DNA from: Aristolochia californica
Taxonomy: Eukaryota; Streptophyta; Magnoliopsida; Piperales; Aristolochiaceae
DNA: 64,000 bases
Reading direction: 5' to 3'
Assembly (NCBI GenBank): GCA_029961685.1
Contig: JARWKL010000001.1
Coordinates: forward strand, 52,788,062-52,852,061
A program made the position numbers and the translations under genes. The notes under the pieces are model-generated. The model worked only from the letters and a program-made list of their open reading frames with translations, was not told the origin of the DNA and did not search any database. This document shows, piece after piece, positions 41,703-55,218 of this stretch (its first letter is position 1; each line of letters starts with the position of its first letter).

Positions 41703-43458
41703 AGCTTTTACATATTAGATGCTCTTAGTGAAGATTATACCTTGGAATTAAGTGAGGCGACATCAACCACCAGGTCAGAATTCTCATGACATTTTGACTT
41801 CTCTTTCTACAAGTTCTCTTTTCTCTTCTCATCTCTTTGTCTGATTAAGAGTTTCGAGTGCTTGTCCTCAAAGATTCTTTAATTTTCAGACTAAACTCTT
41901 CTTTTGGGATTATATGGGAAAGTGAATAGTCATTTCCTAACCTTTTGAATTCCAAATCCCTATATCCCGACATTGTCCGCTCACAAGAATGGTATCTACA
42001 AATAATTTTATTGTTTTTGCTCTCAAGAGAAGTCCATTCAATTCATCGTTCGAACAGACATGTCCAATGATCATTTCCAGAACTTACTATTTCTATTTGT
42101 TCTGCACATCATTCAATTTGCCATTCAACTAGATGATGCACAAGGCATGTGTATTTTACATGCACCATTCAGACAACCTATGGGTATCTGACTACTCATG
42201 CTAATGATATTCTTAACCTTTGAAAATATTTTTTCTATTAATCCTTTTTTCTTTTGGGTTCTCATTGTCATTCCAATGGAGAGTTTTTAACCTTGTTAAA
42301 TCCAATGGAAGGGCTTTCGTTCCTCTCATTGTCATTGTCATTCCTCTCTAGGGCCTTTATTTATCGATTTGGGCAAAAAACCCTAATATATGATAAAGAT
42401 CATAAGAACCAAAAAACTCTTAGTAAAATTAAAAATTGTACCACTCAACCACTTAATTACAAGATATGCCATTTGAGTTATCAACAAAGTTATGAGCAAA
42501 TATGCCAATGATTTTAGTTTATGTTGATCTACAACAACTATAACTATATAACAAACTATTGACTGAGCAAATATGTTCCATGCACAAGCTTAAGACAAAA
42601 GCTCGGTGGGTAGGCAGAGTTGTACATAAAAGTGGCACAAGTTGGGTTTGGAGCATGTTTTTGAAAATCTAAACGAATTTTTCCTCTCGTCCTACCCCCA
42701 AGGCGACGAGTCAACTCGAGTTAGGGCCTGAGATAGGTTCGATTAGGGTCAACTCCAGTTAGGGCCTGGGGTAGTCGTACTTACAGTCGGTGACGTCTGT
42801 TGTTCTTTTATATTTATTTTGTAAACGAAGGGTCCGAAGCTTATGTTTCCAGGTTCCTTCTGGGACACCCATTTGGAAATACAGCAATTCCTCTGTCTCC
42901 CTGCTCTTGCTGGTGTTCGTCTGCTTTTCCCTTCCTGTTAATCTTAATTTATCTTTTTAGGGCTTCTGAATCAGAAAGCATTGTTTATCCTCCATCGTAA
43001 ATAGAGGGAGTCGATGGAAGAAAAAGGAAGTCGTTCCTCGTCCTGATAACCTCTTTCCGTGTGGTACCTGGGCGCCTTGCTGTCGTCTAAGGCGCAGGAA
43101 ATGTGGTCTGCTGTTGAAACCTGATAAAAACCAGTTCTTCAATATCGGATAACTTTGGTATCACGGACGTCTTGATTTTGGTTGTCGTCCACTGCGAGCT
43201 ATTTGGAGTTGAGATTGTATTTTTTTTCTTTATTATAATCTCGGCGACCCTTGTGGAAGTTGCCGATCAAATACGGTGGAAGAGATTTTTATCTCTCTCT
43301 TTTTTCTTTCTCTTTCCCTCCCTCGACCTGCTTCCTCAGTTTTCTTACAACATCATATGCCCCGTTGCTGCTTTGCATCCAATTGACATGTGCTCACATT
43401 ATTTAAAAATTGCCCAGAAGCTGTAACTGTTTATTCTGAAATAGCTATTAGAGGTTCC
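41703..43458. other. Upstream and 5' region of the RPM1-interacting-protein-13-like gene
   Basis: 41703-42780 shows nothing recognisable. 42800-43458 is CT-rich with less AT bias and probably holds the promoter-proximal region and 5' UTR; a TATA-like TTTTATATTTAT lies at about 42806. No transcription start can be fixed from the sequence. Confidence 0.4.
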
Positions 43459-46400
43459 ATGGCGTTGGACCCAGTAATTGTTGAGATTAGCTCTGATGAA
43501 GAAGGTGATTGGGATGAATACGATGACCAGCATATTGATTGGCTCTCTGAATATCTCGACGATGATACGGAAGTAGTTGATGTATCCGATGATGTAGTAA
43601 TTTTAGATGAACTCTCAACATCAAAAAAGCAGGGCTCCTTGCCTGTGAAGCCGAAAGAAGCTGTTTCAAGCGGTAAACTAGGTGATGATGATTGTTTGAT
43701 TTTAGATGGTGACCCTGATGAGATACTTCCCAAGATGAATGCTGCTGAGGATGGATCATTAGATGATTTGTTAATTGTTGGAGAAAAGGGAGAGGTATAT
43801 GTTTATTCTCTTTTTTGTTTTTGTTTTCTTTTTTACCAGGCTTTTTTTTTTTTTTTTTTTTTTGGCTGATTTCAGAATGTTTGTCATTTTCTGCATCTAA
43901 TAATCATCATGTTGAGCGTACTCAATTTCCTTTCTTGGAAGAGGTTTCATGCTTTTTAGTTTTCCGGTATATCTTTCTGTGCCTTCTGGAATGGCATCTT
44001 CCTGTAAATAAACCGCTTATTTAGAACCTCTTTTTTGCTTTTATCTTTTCAGACTCGTTCCATTAATCAGACTAGTTGACAGATTCTATGTTTGATGTTC
44101 CTTCCTGCTTTGATAATGTATTAATGAGCAATATCTCAAAACTCATGATTGTTGTTCTGCTCCTGGTACGGGTAGTTCTGATATTGTTTCTGCTTTTGGA
44201 TGAGGTGTTCACATTTATGTTTATCTCCTAAAGTTGTTGGCCTATCTGTGCTAATGCTGACAGACAATACATTGTCTTCACTAGAATATTTTCTTAATAG
44301 AATATGGTTATTGAAAAAAAGAAAACAGCTCTGCGTGGTGCCTGGAGGATTTTCTACTATCATATAAAACCTTTTCTGCCTCATTATTTGAATCGTCTAC
44401 CTTGAATTAGTGTTGTCTTAGTGTTCCTCAACTTGTTGCTAATCCCTGTGTCTTATCTGTGATTGCCACCTCCTCACAATGTGTCTCAGCATCTCATTCA
44501 CTATCCATGTAATCATGGCAAGGTGAGTTTAGCTTTCTTAAGGAGGTGTAAGCCAAAGAAATAAATAGCTGCTTTTGCAATTGCTTCGATCCCAATAATT
44601 GATTTTCACTTATTGGGCATAGGGCCTTCTGTATATTGCAAGTTGGACTAGATTTTCTGTTGAGGGGATTCAGAAATTCTGCGTGGACCTTTTGGAAATT
44701 ATTGACCAATATTGTGCTATGAATGATAATGATAGAAACTGATCTCAAAATTTTTCTTGATATACAGTGCATTTCCTAGGGTTTGATTGATCTTTTTTCA
44801 TCTTCCATCATCTGTTTCCGTTTTACCAGTTAGATTTTTGGTCATTATTGGTAGTGCCAATATCAGCCGTATGTTAATTCCATCCTTCTAATAATCCAAA
44901 ATCTAATGGAGCTCACAATATAGATTTTTTTTTCTTTTTCCTGTCTATAATTTTTGCTTTTCTAAATGCAGTAAGGGTAATCTGATTCAATCTTATATAT
45001 TGGGAGAAAAATCCATTTGTTTTTTCTTAGGAACTAAGTAATTCTGTTTAGTTTAGAGTCATCTATTACTTAATTGAAATTTGACCTTTTGTTATTCGGA
45101 ACATAAGCTTACCCCATCATAACTGTTTGCAAAAAAAATGACCTTTATCTTCATTTGACCTCCTTCAGTACTAATTAGATGATGGCAATCCTAGCTTGTT
45201 ATGCGTGTATATGAGAAAGAAGTGTTTAACATGTTTTTTTATGGCTGCTTCAGCAAGAACTAAACAAAAAGAAGTCTCTTATTCCAACTCCTTAAAGCCA
45301 TAAATATTTTGTTATTGTATCTTGCTGTTGTTATTCCTCTGTCAATAAAAGCTGAAAGCTTTTTTATTGTCTTTGACTGTTTTACAATGGGAGAAAAGGC
45401 TAGGTTATATTTATTGGTGTATCTTAAAAAAAAACTGAATAGACTGGGTGACTGATTTTCTCTCTCATTTTCTGACTCATCCTCAGCATCTGGCGAGTAT
45501 TTATGCCTATTTCCATCAACATCTGTACTGGATGAAATTCAAAGTTAGGAGAAATAACAGTATATAGTAATATTTTGTGACTTCATCAAAGTTGGTTCTC
45601 ATGCTTGCTAAGCATTGGAGTTGAAATGGGATTAATACAAACAAATTTACTTTTTTGATGGTCAGAAAATGGTATATGCCAGTGGATTGGGCATTTGGCC
45701 TAATGGCCGCATGGGAGGCTAAGACTCTACAAAGACGTTATTGGTAGGGTCCTTAGCAAGCCAAGTTTGAATCACTGGCTGATCCTTCTAGATACGAAAT
45801 ATGGTAGATGGGGGCACAACCTTTCAGGTTTGAAAACAAATAGATTCATGAATCTGACTTCAGCAAGATGGTTGAAAATTGGTGGAAGGGAATTGTTGTC
45901 TAGGGAGCTCCGAGGTGGAGATTTAGCTTGAAGCTAAACTCTCTGAACGATCATCTCAAGACCTTGTCTAAGAATCCTGCAATGTGACTCTGCTTGCAGG
46001 ACATCCCTCCTCTCCCAGATCGTTGGCTTGGATGAAGTTGGAGGAAAGTAGAGTCCTCACCTCTTTTGAATTTGGTTTAGATTTTTCCTTCGTAATGAAC
46101 TCCAAACTCTTCATCATGTTGATCGAGTCCACTGAAACAGAAGGCACGATAAAAATGACTTTTTGAAGGCGATGGCAAAGATAAATTTTTGCATGCCATC
46201 ACCTCTGTTCACAAGCGTTCTAACCTTGTTACCCCAGTCACCAATAACGGGGAGATAACTGCAGACAGAACCGAGATCAGTAATAGCCTTATCAGTTTCT
46301 TTGTGGATCTCTTCACTGAGTACATGGTTGGAAAACCTGAAATCCCCAACTTGCAGTTCAGCAAGATTTCCGAAACTCTCACTGATCTACCAGGGCTTCC

Positions 46401-49400
46401 CTTTTTGATTATGGAAATTGAGGAGGCGGTCATGCAGATGCGAACGGACAAGGCCTCGGGCCCCTACGGTTACAATGGGGAATTTTATAGGATGAGCTAG
46501 GAATTCATCAAGGAAGATGTGGTGGAATTTGTTTGAAGCTTTCATTGCAATGGATTCACTAGCTAGGCTGTCAAAGCTTCCTTGATCTTTTTGGTCCTAA
46601 AAAATAGTCTAGTGGAATCTCCCAAAGACTTCAGGTCTATCAGTTCGGTTTCCAGCCGGCACTAGGTTGTCGTCTGATTGCTTGCTAGAAGGCTTAAGGT
46701 GCTCTTTCTATGTAATTCACTCCAATCAATGTGCTTTCTTGACTGGCAGAACCATACTTGAATTGGAACCTTCTTGATTCCAACTTGGATAAGTTGGGGT
46801 TTGGCTACAAATGGTGAGCTTGGATTAGGAGTTATGTTTCCTCCACTTTGTACTCTCTCCTACTCAAGAGCTCAGTTTGCTGTTATTTCAAGGGCACACG
46901 TGGTCTTAAACTAAGTGATCCCCTGTTGCCCCTACTATTCAATGTAATTGGTGAACTCATTGTGATGGTTACTACTGCTGGACGAGACAATTGGCTCCCT
47001 CTGATTTCTGTGGATGCAAGAATTGATATACGCATCATACAATAGGTGAATGGCACATTATAATCCTGTGATGGGACTCCAGACAAGGTCTCTCAGCTTA
47101 TGGCCCTTCTCAGATTATACGAACTTGCTTTTGGCCAAAAAATCAACTGGCAAAAGTCTGAATTCCTTGGTTTCAATATGGAGGACAGGGAAAGACAGCA
47201 CCTGGCGGATCTCCTTGGCTGCTCACTTGCCAATCTCCCAAAAGTTTTTGGGCCTTCCTCTTATTGCCTCAAGGCCGAACAAGCACCACTGGAGCCCAGT
47301 GATTGAGAGACTTGAGAAACATGTATCTATGTGGAAAAGCTAGTTGTTGTCAAAGGTCGAAAGATTAACACTCCAACTCATGCATTTCTGGAGTCCCCAC
47401 TTTCTATCTCTCCTTCTTGCCCCTACCTAGACAATGTTGCCAGCCAACTTGATAGAATCAAGTGGTGTTTTCTGTGGTGTGGCGGATCCAATGGCTTCAA
47501 ACACCGCCTAGTTAGTGCTGGGGGTCTAGGCATAAGATTTAAAGGAGACAAACAATGTATTGCTTCTTTAATGGTTCAGGAGATTCTATGACCGTAGAGA
47601 TGCCTCTTGAAGGGGGATTGTTGTCTGTAAGCGCGGAATTCAATTGAGAGATTGGTGGGTTGACAGTGGAAGGAGATGCCTCTCACCTATCTGTCATGGC
47701 CTCTTCTCGTTGATTCAAAAATACAAAAAATAGAATAAGTTTTATGTTGGGAAAGGCATTATTATCAAACTCTGTGAAGGATTGGTGGCTCCGTAATGAC
47801 CCATTCCAACTCACCGGTCCTAGCACATTCAATTTAACAAACAACCGTATTTGCTGATTGTCGAAGCTCGACCTCTGAGGATATTGGACATGTCTCTAAT
47901 CTCAGGATGAGAAGGGGGTTGAGGGATGAGAAATCTGATGAGCTTGGGAACCTCCTTGGGCTTCTTGAGGAGTTTTGAATCAGTAGGAATAGGAATGACA
48001 GGATCATTTGGGCTTGTTCAGTGAGTGGGGACTTTACGGCCTCCTCTACCTATGCTACCTTGAAGGGATGGGATCGCAGCCGCACCTGCTCGGTGACCAT
48101 GGGCTTGGAGGCTTTCAGTGCCGTAGAAGATTTAAGTTCTTCATGTGGATTGCCATGCAGAAGCGAATTCTCACCTTTGACAACCTGAATCGTAAGGGAA
48201 CCACTCTGCCAAGCAGCACCTGCACCCTCTGTGGTTTGGAGCATGAGATAGTCGATCACCTACAGCTCCTTTGCTCCTTCTCTTGGAACCTCTGGATCCA
48301 GGCCTGTTTACGAAGCTCCCTCAAGGAAATGGTTGAATGGGGGCTGATATTTGTCTACCTAAATTGGTAAGCTCCTATTTGTCTGCTTCACCCACGTCCC
48401 ATGGGCCATCTGGAAGGAAAGAAACAACTGCCATTTCAGCAGCAAATGTAGCAGGAGTGAATCCTGATGCCATCTTTGCCAGCATTGATTCTTGGATCAG
48501 CACAAGGAAATAATCCAGTCTGAGTTTAGGCACTATCAGAAACAATTGGGGGCTAGTTGCTCGGAGGTCTATCTGAAGACCTCCCCAATTGGTAGAATAG
48601 TGTCCCTCCTTCGGCCATCATCAAATTAAATTTTGATGGTAGTGCTATTGGGATCTCCAGACTATCTGGAATTGAAAGAATCTTTCAGAATCACAAAGGT
48701 ATCTCCCTTGCTTCAAATGCTGGTCCTATTGGTATTTCAGATTCCAACACAGCGGAACTTCTCAGTCTTAGGCAGGTGTTGTCTTTTTAAAAGAGCAACA
48801 TGGGAGGACTTCTTTGAATTGAAGGGAACTCGAATGTTGTATTCAGCTGGTGTTCCAAAGGCATTGAACTTCCTTGGAGAACCCCCTTGTAGGCCTTTCA
48901 TGACATTATGGTAATTGTTTCTTCCTTTTCATGTACTTGGTGTAAAATTCTTTGATCAGCTAACCATGTTGCTGACTTGTTAGTTAAGAATGGAGTGCCC
49001 CTTCAATCACTCTTTATAATGGGACTTCCCTCTTAATGTTTTATTTCTGCATTTGGCTATGGAATGAAATATCACCTTTCTCAAAAAAAAAAAAAAAAAA
49101 AAAAAACTAAACAAAAGAAAAGGAAAGGCAGGGTTCCTCCAAGTAAAATCACATTATAATTAAATTACCTATGTCCCAGTTACACTCAAAGTCTTAACTC
49201 CTAAAGATAAGTTCGAGAATAATTTAACAACTGAATATAAATCGAAGACTTAAATAACCAAAACGCTTTTAACTGAAATACTCATGTGAGACTTCCTTCC
49301 CATGAGTCTCCTATAAGATTCCACAATATTAATTATTTTTTTGTGAGAGTCATGTAAGACTTCCATACCTACTCTTCAACAATTCCAACTACTCTGGTGA

Positions 49401-52400
49401 CAATACCATTAACCCCGACACTTAATGTTGCAAATGAAGCACTATTTGGTTAAACAAACACCACAAAATGCACAAGACAAACCCAAAGAATAAATACAAA
49501 AACCACTCAGACATGACCTATTCCATAGAAGACTTTATTGAACAACTAGCATGATTAAATGGCCAATAGAATGTGTACCATTTAAAAAATAGGGTATTCA
49601 ACATCCCTTATACTTTCAAGAATGTGCATTAAGCACGAAAGAACACTTTTTAGTTGTGGGTAAACTAAAAAACTTCTAATAAGATAAGGGATCAAGCGGA
49701 TACTTAGTTAAAGTTATCTTGAAACCATTAATACTGTTGGCAAAGCAATTGACAAAGAGTCGGACATCTGAAAGGTGTTTTTGACATCCTCTTTTGTTTT
49801 GGAGATGTTTTGTTGGGGATTCTTGACCCTATGCTTTCTGTCTCTTCACTTCGTGGAAGCTAAGGAGGTTTTTGCACATGTTGAGTGGTAGGCAGATAAC
49901 ACTATAGCGATCCATTGAGGGTGACAAAAAACATTGCCACTCTTAGGAACTATAGAGGTAACTCAAGCTACCCCTCAAGGCAAGTTGAGCTCACATCTGG
50001 TATACACAAGCAGCTCTCGGGTAGTTAAGGCGACCTGAAACCACCCCCCCGTTGGCTATCACTATTCATTCTTAGATGTATAGAAAGGAAGCCAACCTAG
50101 ATGGTGGTCTCATGTTGCACATGGATAGGTTTATTGCATGCACCAACCAGAATGAAGCCGATTTGGATGTCCAAGTGGCAACTCAGATGTTTTTTAGAGT
50201 CGATGACAAGATTTGAGATGGGCTGAATAGATTTGGAAGCCGAAAATTAACTATGATCTTGGTGTAATTGGACATATGTGTCAGGTCGAGCTGAAAATAG
50301 ATGATGATGAAGGAAGATAGTGAGGCTGGAGGCCTTCCAGCCTATATAATTTAAGACCCAAAGCCTGAGCTAGCAAGGTTCGACTTCCTCGAATTCAAGA
50401 CCAACGAGGACCCAACAATTTTGGCTTATGAGGCAGAGCAATTTTCAAATTTCACCAGATCGTGGAAAGACTAAAAGGTATTGTTGCCCTCTTTTCATTT
50501 GGAAAGGGAGGCACTACAATGATTTTAGTAGTACTTGTGTTCAAGGCTGAATTTTCAATTGGGAGGCTTTTGTGCATGGATTTTGTACACTTGGGGCCAA
50601 CTGAAAGCAAGGATTTTGATGCCCCTTTGTCGAAGCTAAAGCAAATGGATACAATCAAGGTGTAAACGAGCAGAGCTCAAGCGCATACCCAATCATGTTG
50701 ATAGGCTAGACAAGGTGCATGTGCAGTAGTTGAAACCAAATCTTGAGGACAAGGTGATTCTTATGGGGGAGTTATGGTGATGCAGGTGAGGTGATACAGG
50801 TGTAGACATCGTAGGTAGTTACAAGTTTCTAAGGGTACATCCACTTCTTGTGGACTCCTAAAAAAAAAACTGTATTAGCTCTCGACTACATTGACACTAG
50901 AGGGAAGCTCTATCATTGAAATTTCTAAGTTATTTATGTCTCTTCTTTGTTTGTTTGGCATCAAAATGTTGTTTTCCTTATGCCACACCACCATCAATCC
51001 AGCCAAACTTTAGTTTAAGATAGGGAAATGAAACAACTGACCTTTCATTATTTGGAAAAAAAACTTGGCCTTATCTTTCTTAGTTGCTCTATTATTCCTG
51101 TTATTACCCAGATTCAGAATTTGTTTACGGCATCCCCTTATGCTATCTTATCCATTGACAGACACATATGAGGGCCAAGACATTGCTCGCTCTTTTGGAG
51201 TCAAACTCTTTGATTAGTGAATTTTGTTTACTGTGGGGAAGTATATGAAAATAACTTTGACTAGCACTATAACTGATGATCATATTTGTTCGAAGGATTT
51301 TGTGTGATGAATTTCTCATTTTTATAACATTAGTATCAACTGGGTCAGCAAATTTTTGCTTGAGTTTTAAGCTCTGTCCTCTCCTGCAAGGTTTTAAAGG
51401 TATCAACATTTTTTGCTATTTTTACAGGTAGCCTGCAGAGACTTTGCACATCCACGTCATGACTGTGTAAAATTTCCATTCAGCTCCACATCCCATGCAA
51501 AGCATTGTGATCTCGTGAGATTCTATTCTTGGATATCTAAAAATGAATTAAAAGGCAAAAGCTGCCTATAGTTTTTTTTATAAATCTTGTGGATATCTAA
51601 AAATGAACTTACAAAAATCTTCTTTCAAATGATGCAGTGCCATTGTTACGTATGTGACATACGTGCTCCTTGTGTCTACTGGGGTACAGGTCAACTAAAG
51701 ACTGACCACTGTCACTCTACTGACAAAGAGGAAAGATGGAAAGCTGACAGGAGGGCTTTAAAGCGTGGAAGAACCCCTGCACCACCTGTAGTGAAGAAAC
51801 TGGAGGCTCCTCTCTCTATGACTTCATCTAGAGTTGGCACCATTGTGTCACAAGCTCCATCTTCGTCGTCTGGTTCAGTTCATCTTCAAAGTTTCCCAAA
51901 AACTAGTTGTGCAACCCAAACCATGTTAAATCACAGACATAGTAGTCCTTTGGGTTATGGCCATGGAGCTAGCCTATTACCTCAGTATCCAACCAGAAGC
52001 AGATCAGATCAGGTCCTTAAGAAATATAATATCTACAAAGAAGGTAGTAGAAATGGTGCTTTGGGTCCTCAAGTTGTTAATCAGGGTCAGAGATTTAAAA
52101 GAGTGGGAGCACATACTAATAATGCCTTTAAGACAATGGGCATGTATGGTTCATCTAATAATAATACGCCTTCAGTAGTAGGCAATGGCAACGTTAGTAA
52201 GTTGCAGGAGTTACTTGCAGGCTTGGATTCAGAAATGGCTACGTTCTCAAAAACACCTCAAACAAACAACAATTGGAATTCTGCCAATTTCTCTGCATAT
52301 TCCATTTGTCCTCAGCAAGCTCACAGCCCGGATTTTCCTCAGTTGAATGTGAATACAAATGGCAGTGCTTTTGAGAATCTTCCCATTTGGACGAATACAA

Positions 52401-52705
52401 ATTGTTCCAGCTCTGACTACAGGTGGCCTAATGCCACCTCTCAGAACAACATCCAGCATTTAACAGGGAACTCAGCAGTGGTAAATGCATTGGCATCAAT
52501 GGCACAAGCTGGCTCACCAGTCAATAATCAGCCTCCGCCGAATGTTATGGTAGACTTTGATGCAGCTAGCTGGACATTCTCATTCTTAGATGTACCCTCT
52601 CAGGCCGAGTCTGCTACGGGTGTAACACCAACCGGAGATATTGCTGCACCACTGCAGCCGGCGACATTCCCGGACTATGAAGGCTCATGGGGCACTCTAG
52701 CATAA
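43459..52705 (+). CDS. RPM1-interacting protein 13 (RIN13)-like protein, three coding exons
   Basis: Exons 43459-43794, 51428-51514 and 51638-52705 join in phase to 496 codons. Residues 1-112 are acidic with short hydrophobic patches (EISSDEEGDWDE, DDDCLILDGDPDE, DDLLIVGEKGE), like SUMO-interaction or activation-type motifs. Residues about 113-170 form a Cys/His-rich module (CRDFAHPRHDC, HCDLCHCYVCD, APCVYWG, DHCHSTDKEERWK) spanning the exon 2/3 junction; this block is what I recognise from plant proteins annotated as RPM1-interacting protein 13. The rest is low-complexity, rich in Ser, Asn, Gln and Pro. In Arabidopsis RIN13 binds the immune receptor RPM1; the role of this homologue is inferred. 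Start: first ATG giving the conserved acidic N-terminus; an upstream in-frame ATG at 43390 exists but lies in poorly conserved sequence. Intron 1 (7633 nt) contains a LINE; intron 2 is 123 nt. Confidence 0.8.
45274..49105 (+). mobile_element. Degenerate LINE (plant L1 type) in intron 1 of the RIN13-like gene
   Basis: Protein homology runs from about 45900 to 49010: linker GDGKDKFLHAITSVHKRSN (46169), DKASGPYGYNGEFYR (46450, usual DKAPGPDG), RT block GLKLSDPLLPLLFNVIGEL (46893), then AFGQKINWQKSEFLGF (47130), a zinc-finger RT-associated block FKFFMWIAMQKRILTFDNL with CTLC at about 48225, and an RNase H-like tail IKLNFDGSAIGIS (48625) to NHVADLLVKNG (48966). A run of A at 49083-49105 ends it. 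AACTAAACAAAA plus GAA stands at 45258-45273 and again just after the A run, a probable TSD. The 5' end is truncated; the endonuclease is not recognised. Confidence 0.85.
46165..49010 (+). pseudogene. LINE ORF2 (reverse transcriptase, zinc finger, RNase H) remnant
   Basis: Broken by many stops and frameshifts. At about 47045 the expected catalytic FADD block preceding DTLIFCDGT-type sequence is replaced by VNGTL followed by a stop, so reverse transcription would be lost. The RNase H tail shifts frame at about 48645. Confidence 0.85.
49150..49381 (-). repeat. Truncated element G-type LTR
   Basis: Shares TTATAATTAAATTACC, CCTAAAGATAAGTTC, TGTGAGACTTCCTTCCCATGA and the ACTCTTCAAC end with the LTRs at 20463, 23461 and 58604. 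Its left half was lost at or near the LINE insertion. Confidence 0.6.
49382..51427. other. Intron 1 of the RIN13-like gene, 3' part
   Basis: No recognisable domain. Frames are short. The composition of 49900-50760 is less AT-rich than usual and may be old transposon sequence, but nothing can be named. Confidence 0.5.
51531..51607. repeat. 17-bp direct repeats 60 bp apart in intron 2
   Basis: GGATATCTAAAAATGAA occurs at 51531-51547 and 51591-51607, inside the 123-nt intron and just before the acceptor. Confidence 0.85.
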
Positions 52706-55218
52706 CTTTAGATGCAGGCTATAAAAATATTATGTTATGTATATGTAATGGTTCTTCGTTTATCTCGTTTTTATGAGACAGGAACAAGCTTTGATGAGCT
52801 TATAGAATCCAAGTTAATTGAGGTCAGAGAAGAGGAGTTAGTAATTTTTGCTTTGAATAGAATCGAATACAGGGACGTTTGGTGATCCTCAGTTGTAAAA
52901 TATTTAAAAAGTGTTTTTGTGGTACAACTCTTGGACCAGTGTTAAGGATTGAATTGATAGGGAAGATTGTGCCCACGATGGAGGAGGAGAAGGCCACGCT
53001 TATGAATTAAGCAGGAAAACACTTGGAGAGAATGCAAGAGATAAAGAGGCCAAATTGTGGACTGGGAAAAGAAATAAGAGAGAATTAAAAGTGGTTCCAT
53101 CATGCAACGTATTGACGGGGAAGACACGACGTAGCCAAGATTGTATGAAGGCAGAGGAAAATGGAAACTTACATTTACACGACTTTCGGAAAAATCCTGG
53201 GGATGAAAAGATGAAATTTTCTTTCCGTTGTTTTGCATTTATCTGAATCTCTGTTGCAGAGAACATTAGTTCAAGAAACGACGTGTAGAAGATCATAGAT
53301 GCCGAATCCAGTAAAACTAGGGTCATAAGAATAATGCATCTCGTAGTCCAGCAAGAAGCATCCAGAGTATCTGAAATGGGCACGTAAGACAGGCATTTCC
53401 ACAGGGCTTAATGGAGGAAAGTAAGGAGAGATAGAGGTACTGTTTGGTGGGAATAACATACTTGGGTTAGGATCAGGAATAGATTTTGCAAAACCCGAAC
53501 CTGATCCTAAACACCAACCCAGAAACCCAAATCCGAAAAAAACTTAAACGGGGTCGAAAATCCAATCGCGTTATTGCTCCATTCCCCTTCCTTCAACCCC
53601 ATCCCTGCTTTGTCCCTGCCTTGCTTTTTACTCAATCAATCCCTGGCTAATCTCTGGCCCATCCCTGCCTTTGCCTCACCCTGTTCATTCGGTTCATAAG
53701 ATTATATTACTGAATCATTAAAATATATTTCATTGATATACTGTTTAAAGGGACGAGTCAGGTTTAGGAAACCCATCCTTGACCAGAAATGCAATGGGGT
53801 TTTTTTTTCCCACTCCATCCCCAACTTGTAAAAGTCATCCCCGGATTTTTAGTTCAAGTAGGTTCAAGTTCCCTGTGAAAGCCCACCCGGTGCCCATCCC
53901 TAAACATACAACTTTGGGAACTAAAGAGGTAAGCAGCAATAAATTTAGGGAGAATATACATGCAATACTCGTATATGTACCAAAAACAAAAATTTAACAA
54001 TCATGTTACTAAAGTCATTTATGATTGACTTTGGATCTAAAGTTTCTGCAATTTATTTCTCAATATATGTTACCAAATAGTTTGCAAGAAAAGGTGAAGC
54101 CATCCTCTCAGATTTTTATAGAAAATCTGATTCAAAAACAAATGGGGGAGAGGGGAGGTCAATCTTCCCTCTTATTTCCAGTGGGATTTCTTCTTGGAAA
54201 ATGGATGGGGGAGATACCTCCACCATCCCTTCTCTGTGACCGCATCCTTCCCTGTATGTGATTGAAAATGAGGATGTGGGAAGGGTCTTCACCATCATCG
54301 TTTCCTTATGAGAAGCCAGCCCAATCTTTTTTGTAAGACCCTCTGCAGATGATCTCATTTTAGATTTCGGCTTACTGGGTAGGAGACCTTGTACCAATAT
54401 ACGAATCCTTATTTAGAATACTTTGGCAACTTGGTTTTGAAATAGGAAAAAAAGGAGTATGGCGTTAAATCCATCTAAGCTTAGGTGTATCCAAATTTTA
54501 ATTTAATCCTCAATAAAGTGGTTTAAAAAGCAATTTTTATTCTATGCATTCATGACTGATCTGAAATTGAGATTTCTTTATATTTAACAATAAAATAAAG
54601 AGATGACATTATTTTAAACATTATAAGGCTATATATTCTTGTAAATAATGTGACTTGTTCTATAGAAGAAAATTGTGGGTGAAGTCAATGTTGACTGGAC
54701 TCAAACTCTAGCCTCCTTTTCTTCTTTAAAATAAAAAATTGAACTTGATCTAATGAGTTTAGTGCAGTCCAATAAATTGAAAAAGACTAGGGAGATGATA
54801 ATTATCAAAATATGCCAACCAATCTGTTCATAAAAAGGGAAAAACCCCGAAGACCAAAGTCTACCTATGCAACCACAAGTATGCCCCAAAAAGTTTGAAA
54901 TTTTTTTGAAAAGCTAACAATTGTATCAAACTACCTGTTCTACTATTCAATGCATGGCATTGTGAACAAATAGAAATAGAAAAAGTTACCCTTGTAAAGA
55001 TTCAGCTCATATTATAAATTTACTTATATTCTACTTATTAAATAAAATGGATGTAGATAAGTATCATTTCATAGACATTATTACACAGATACTAGTAACT
55101 GTATTTTCTTTGTTTTAATACCTCTAAATAAGTGTGGGAAAAGAACCCAATGATCATATACTTGATTTTAATTTTTTTTAGTTAATTACACTTATATGTT
55201 ATTACTATGTTTGCATAT
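52706..55218. other. Intergenic between the RIN13-like gene and the small LTR element
   Basis: 52706 to about 52920 is the likely 3' UTR of the RIN13-like gene. Beyond it there is no recognisable gene or element; 53460-53900 has CCATCCC-type repetitive low-complexity sequence. Confidence 0.5.

Noticed and set aside
43390..43458. Upstream in-frame ATG extending the RIN13-like protein by 23 residues
   Set aside because: The added segment is not like the acidic N-terminus known for the family, whereas the ATG at 43459 begins directly with it.
53000..53383. 127-residue minus-strand frame downstream of the RIN13-like gene
   Set aside because: Overlaps other frames of equal length on both strands, low similarity to any protein I know, and no regulatory context.
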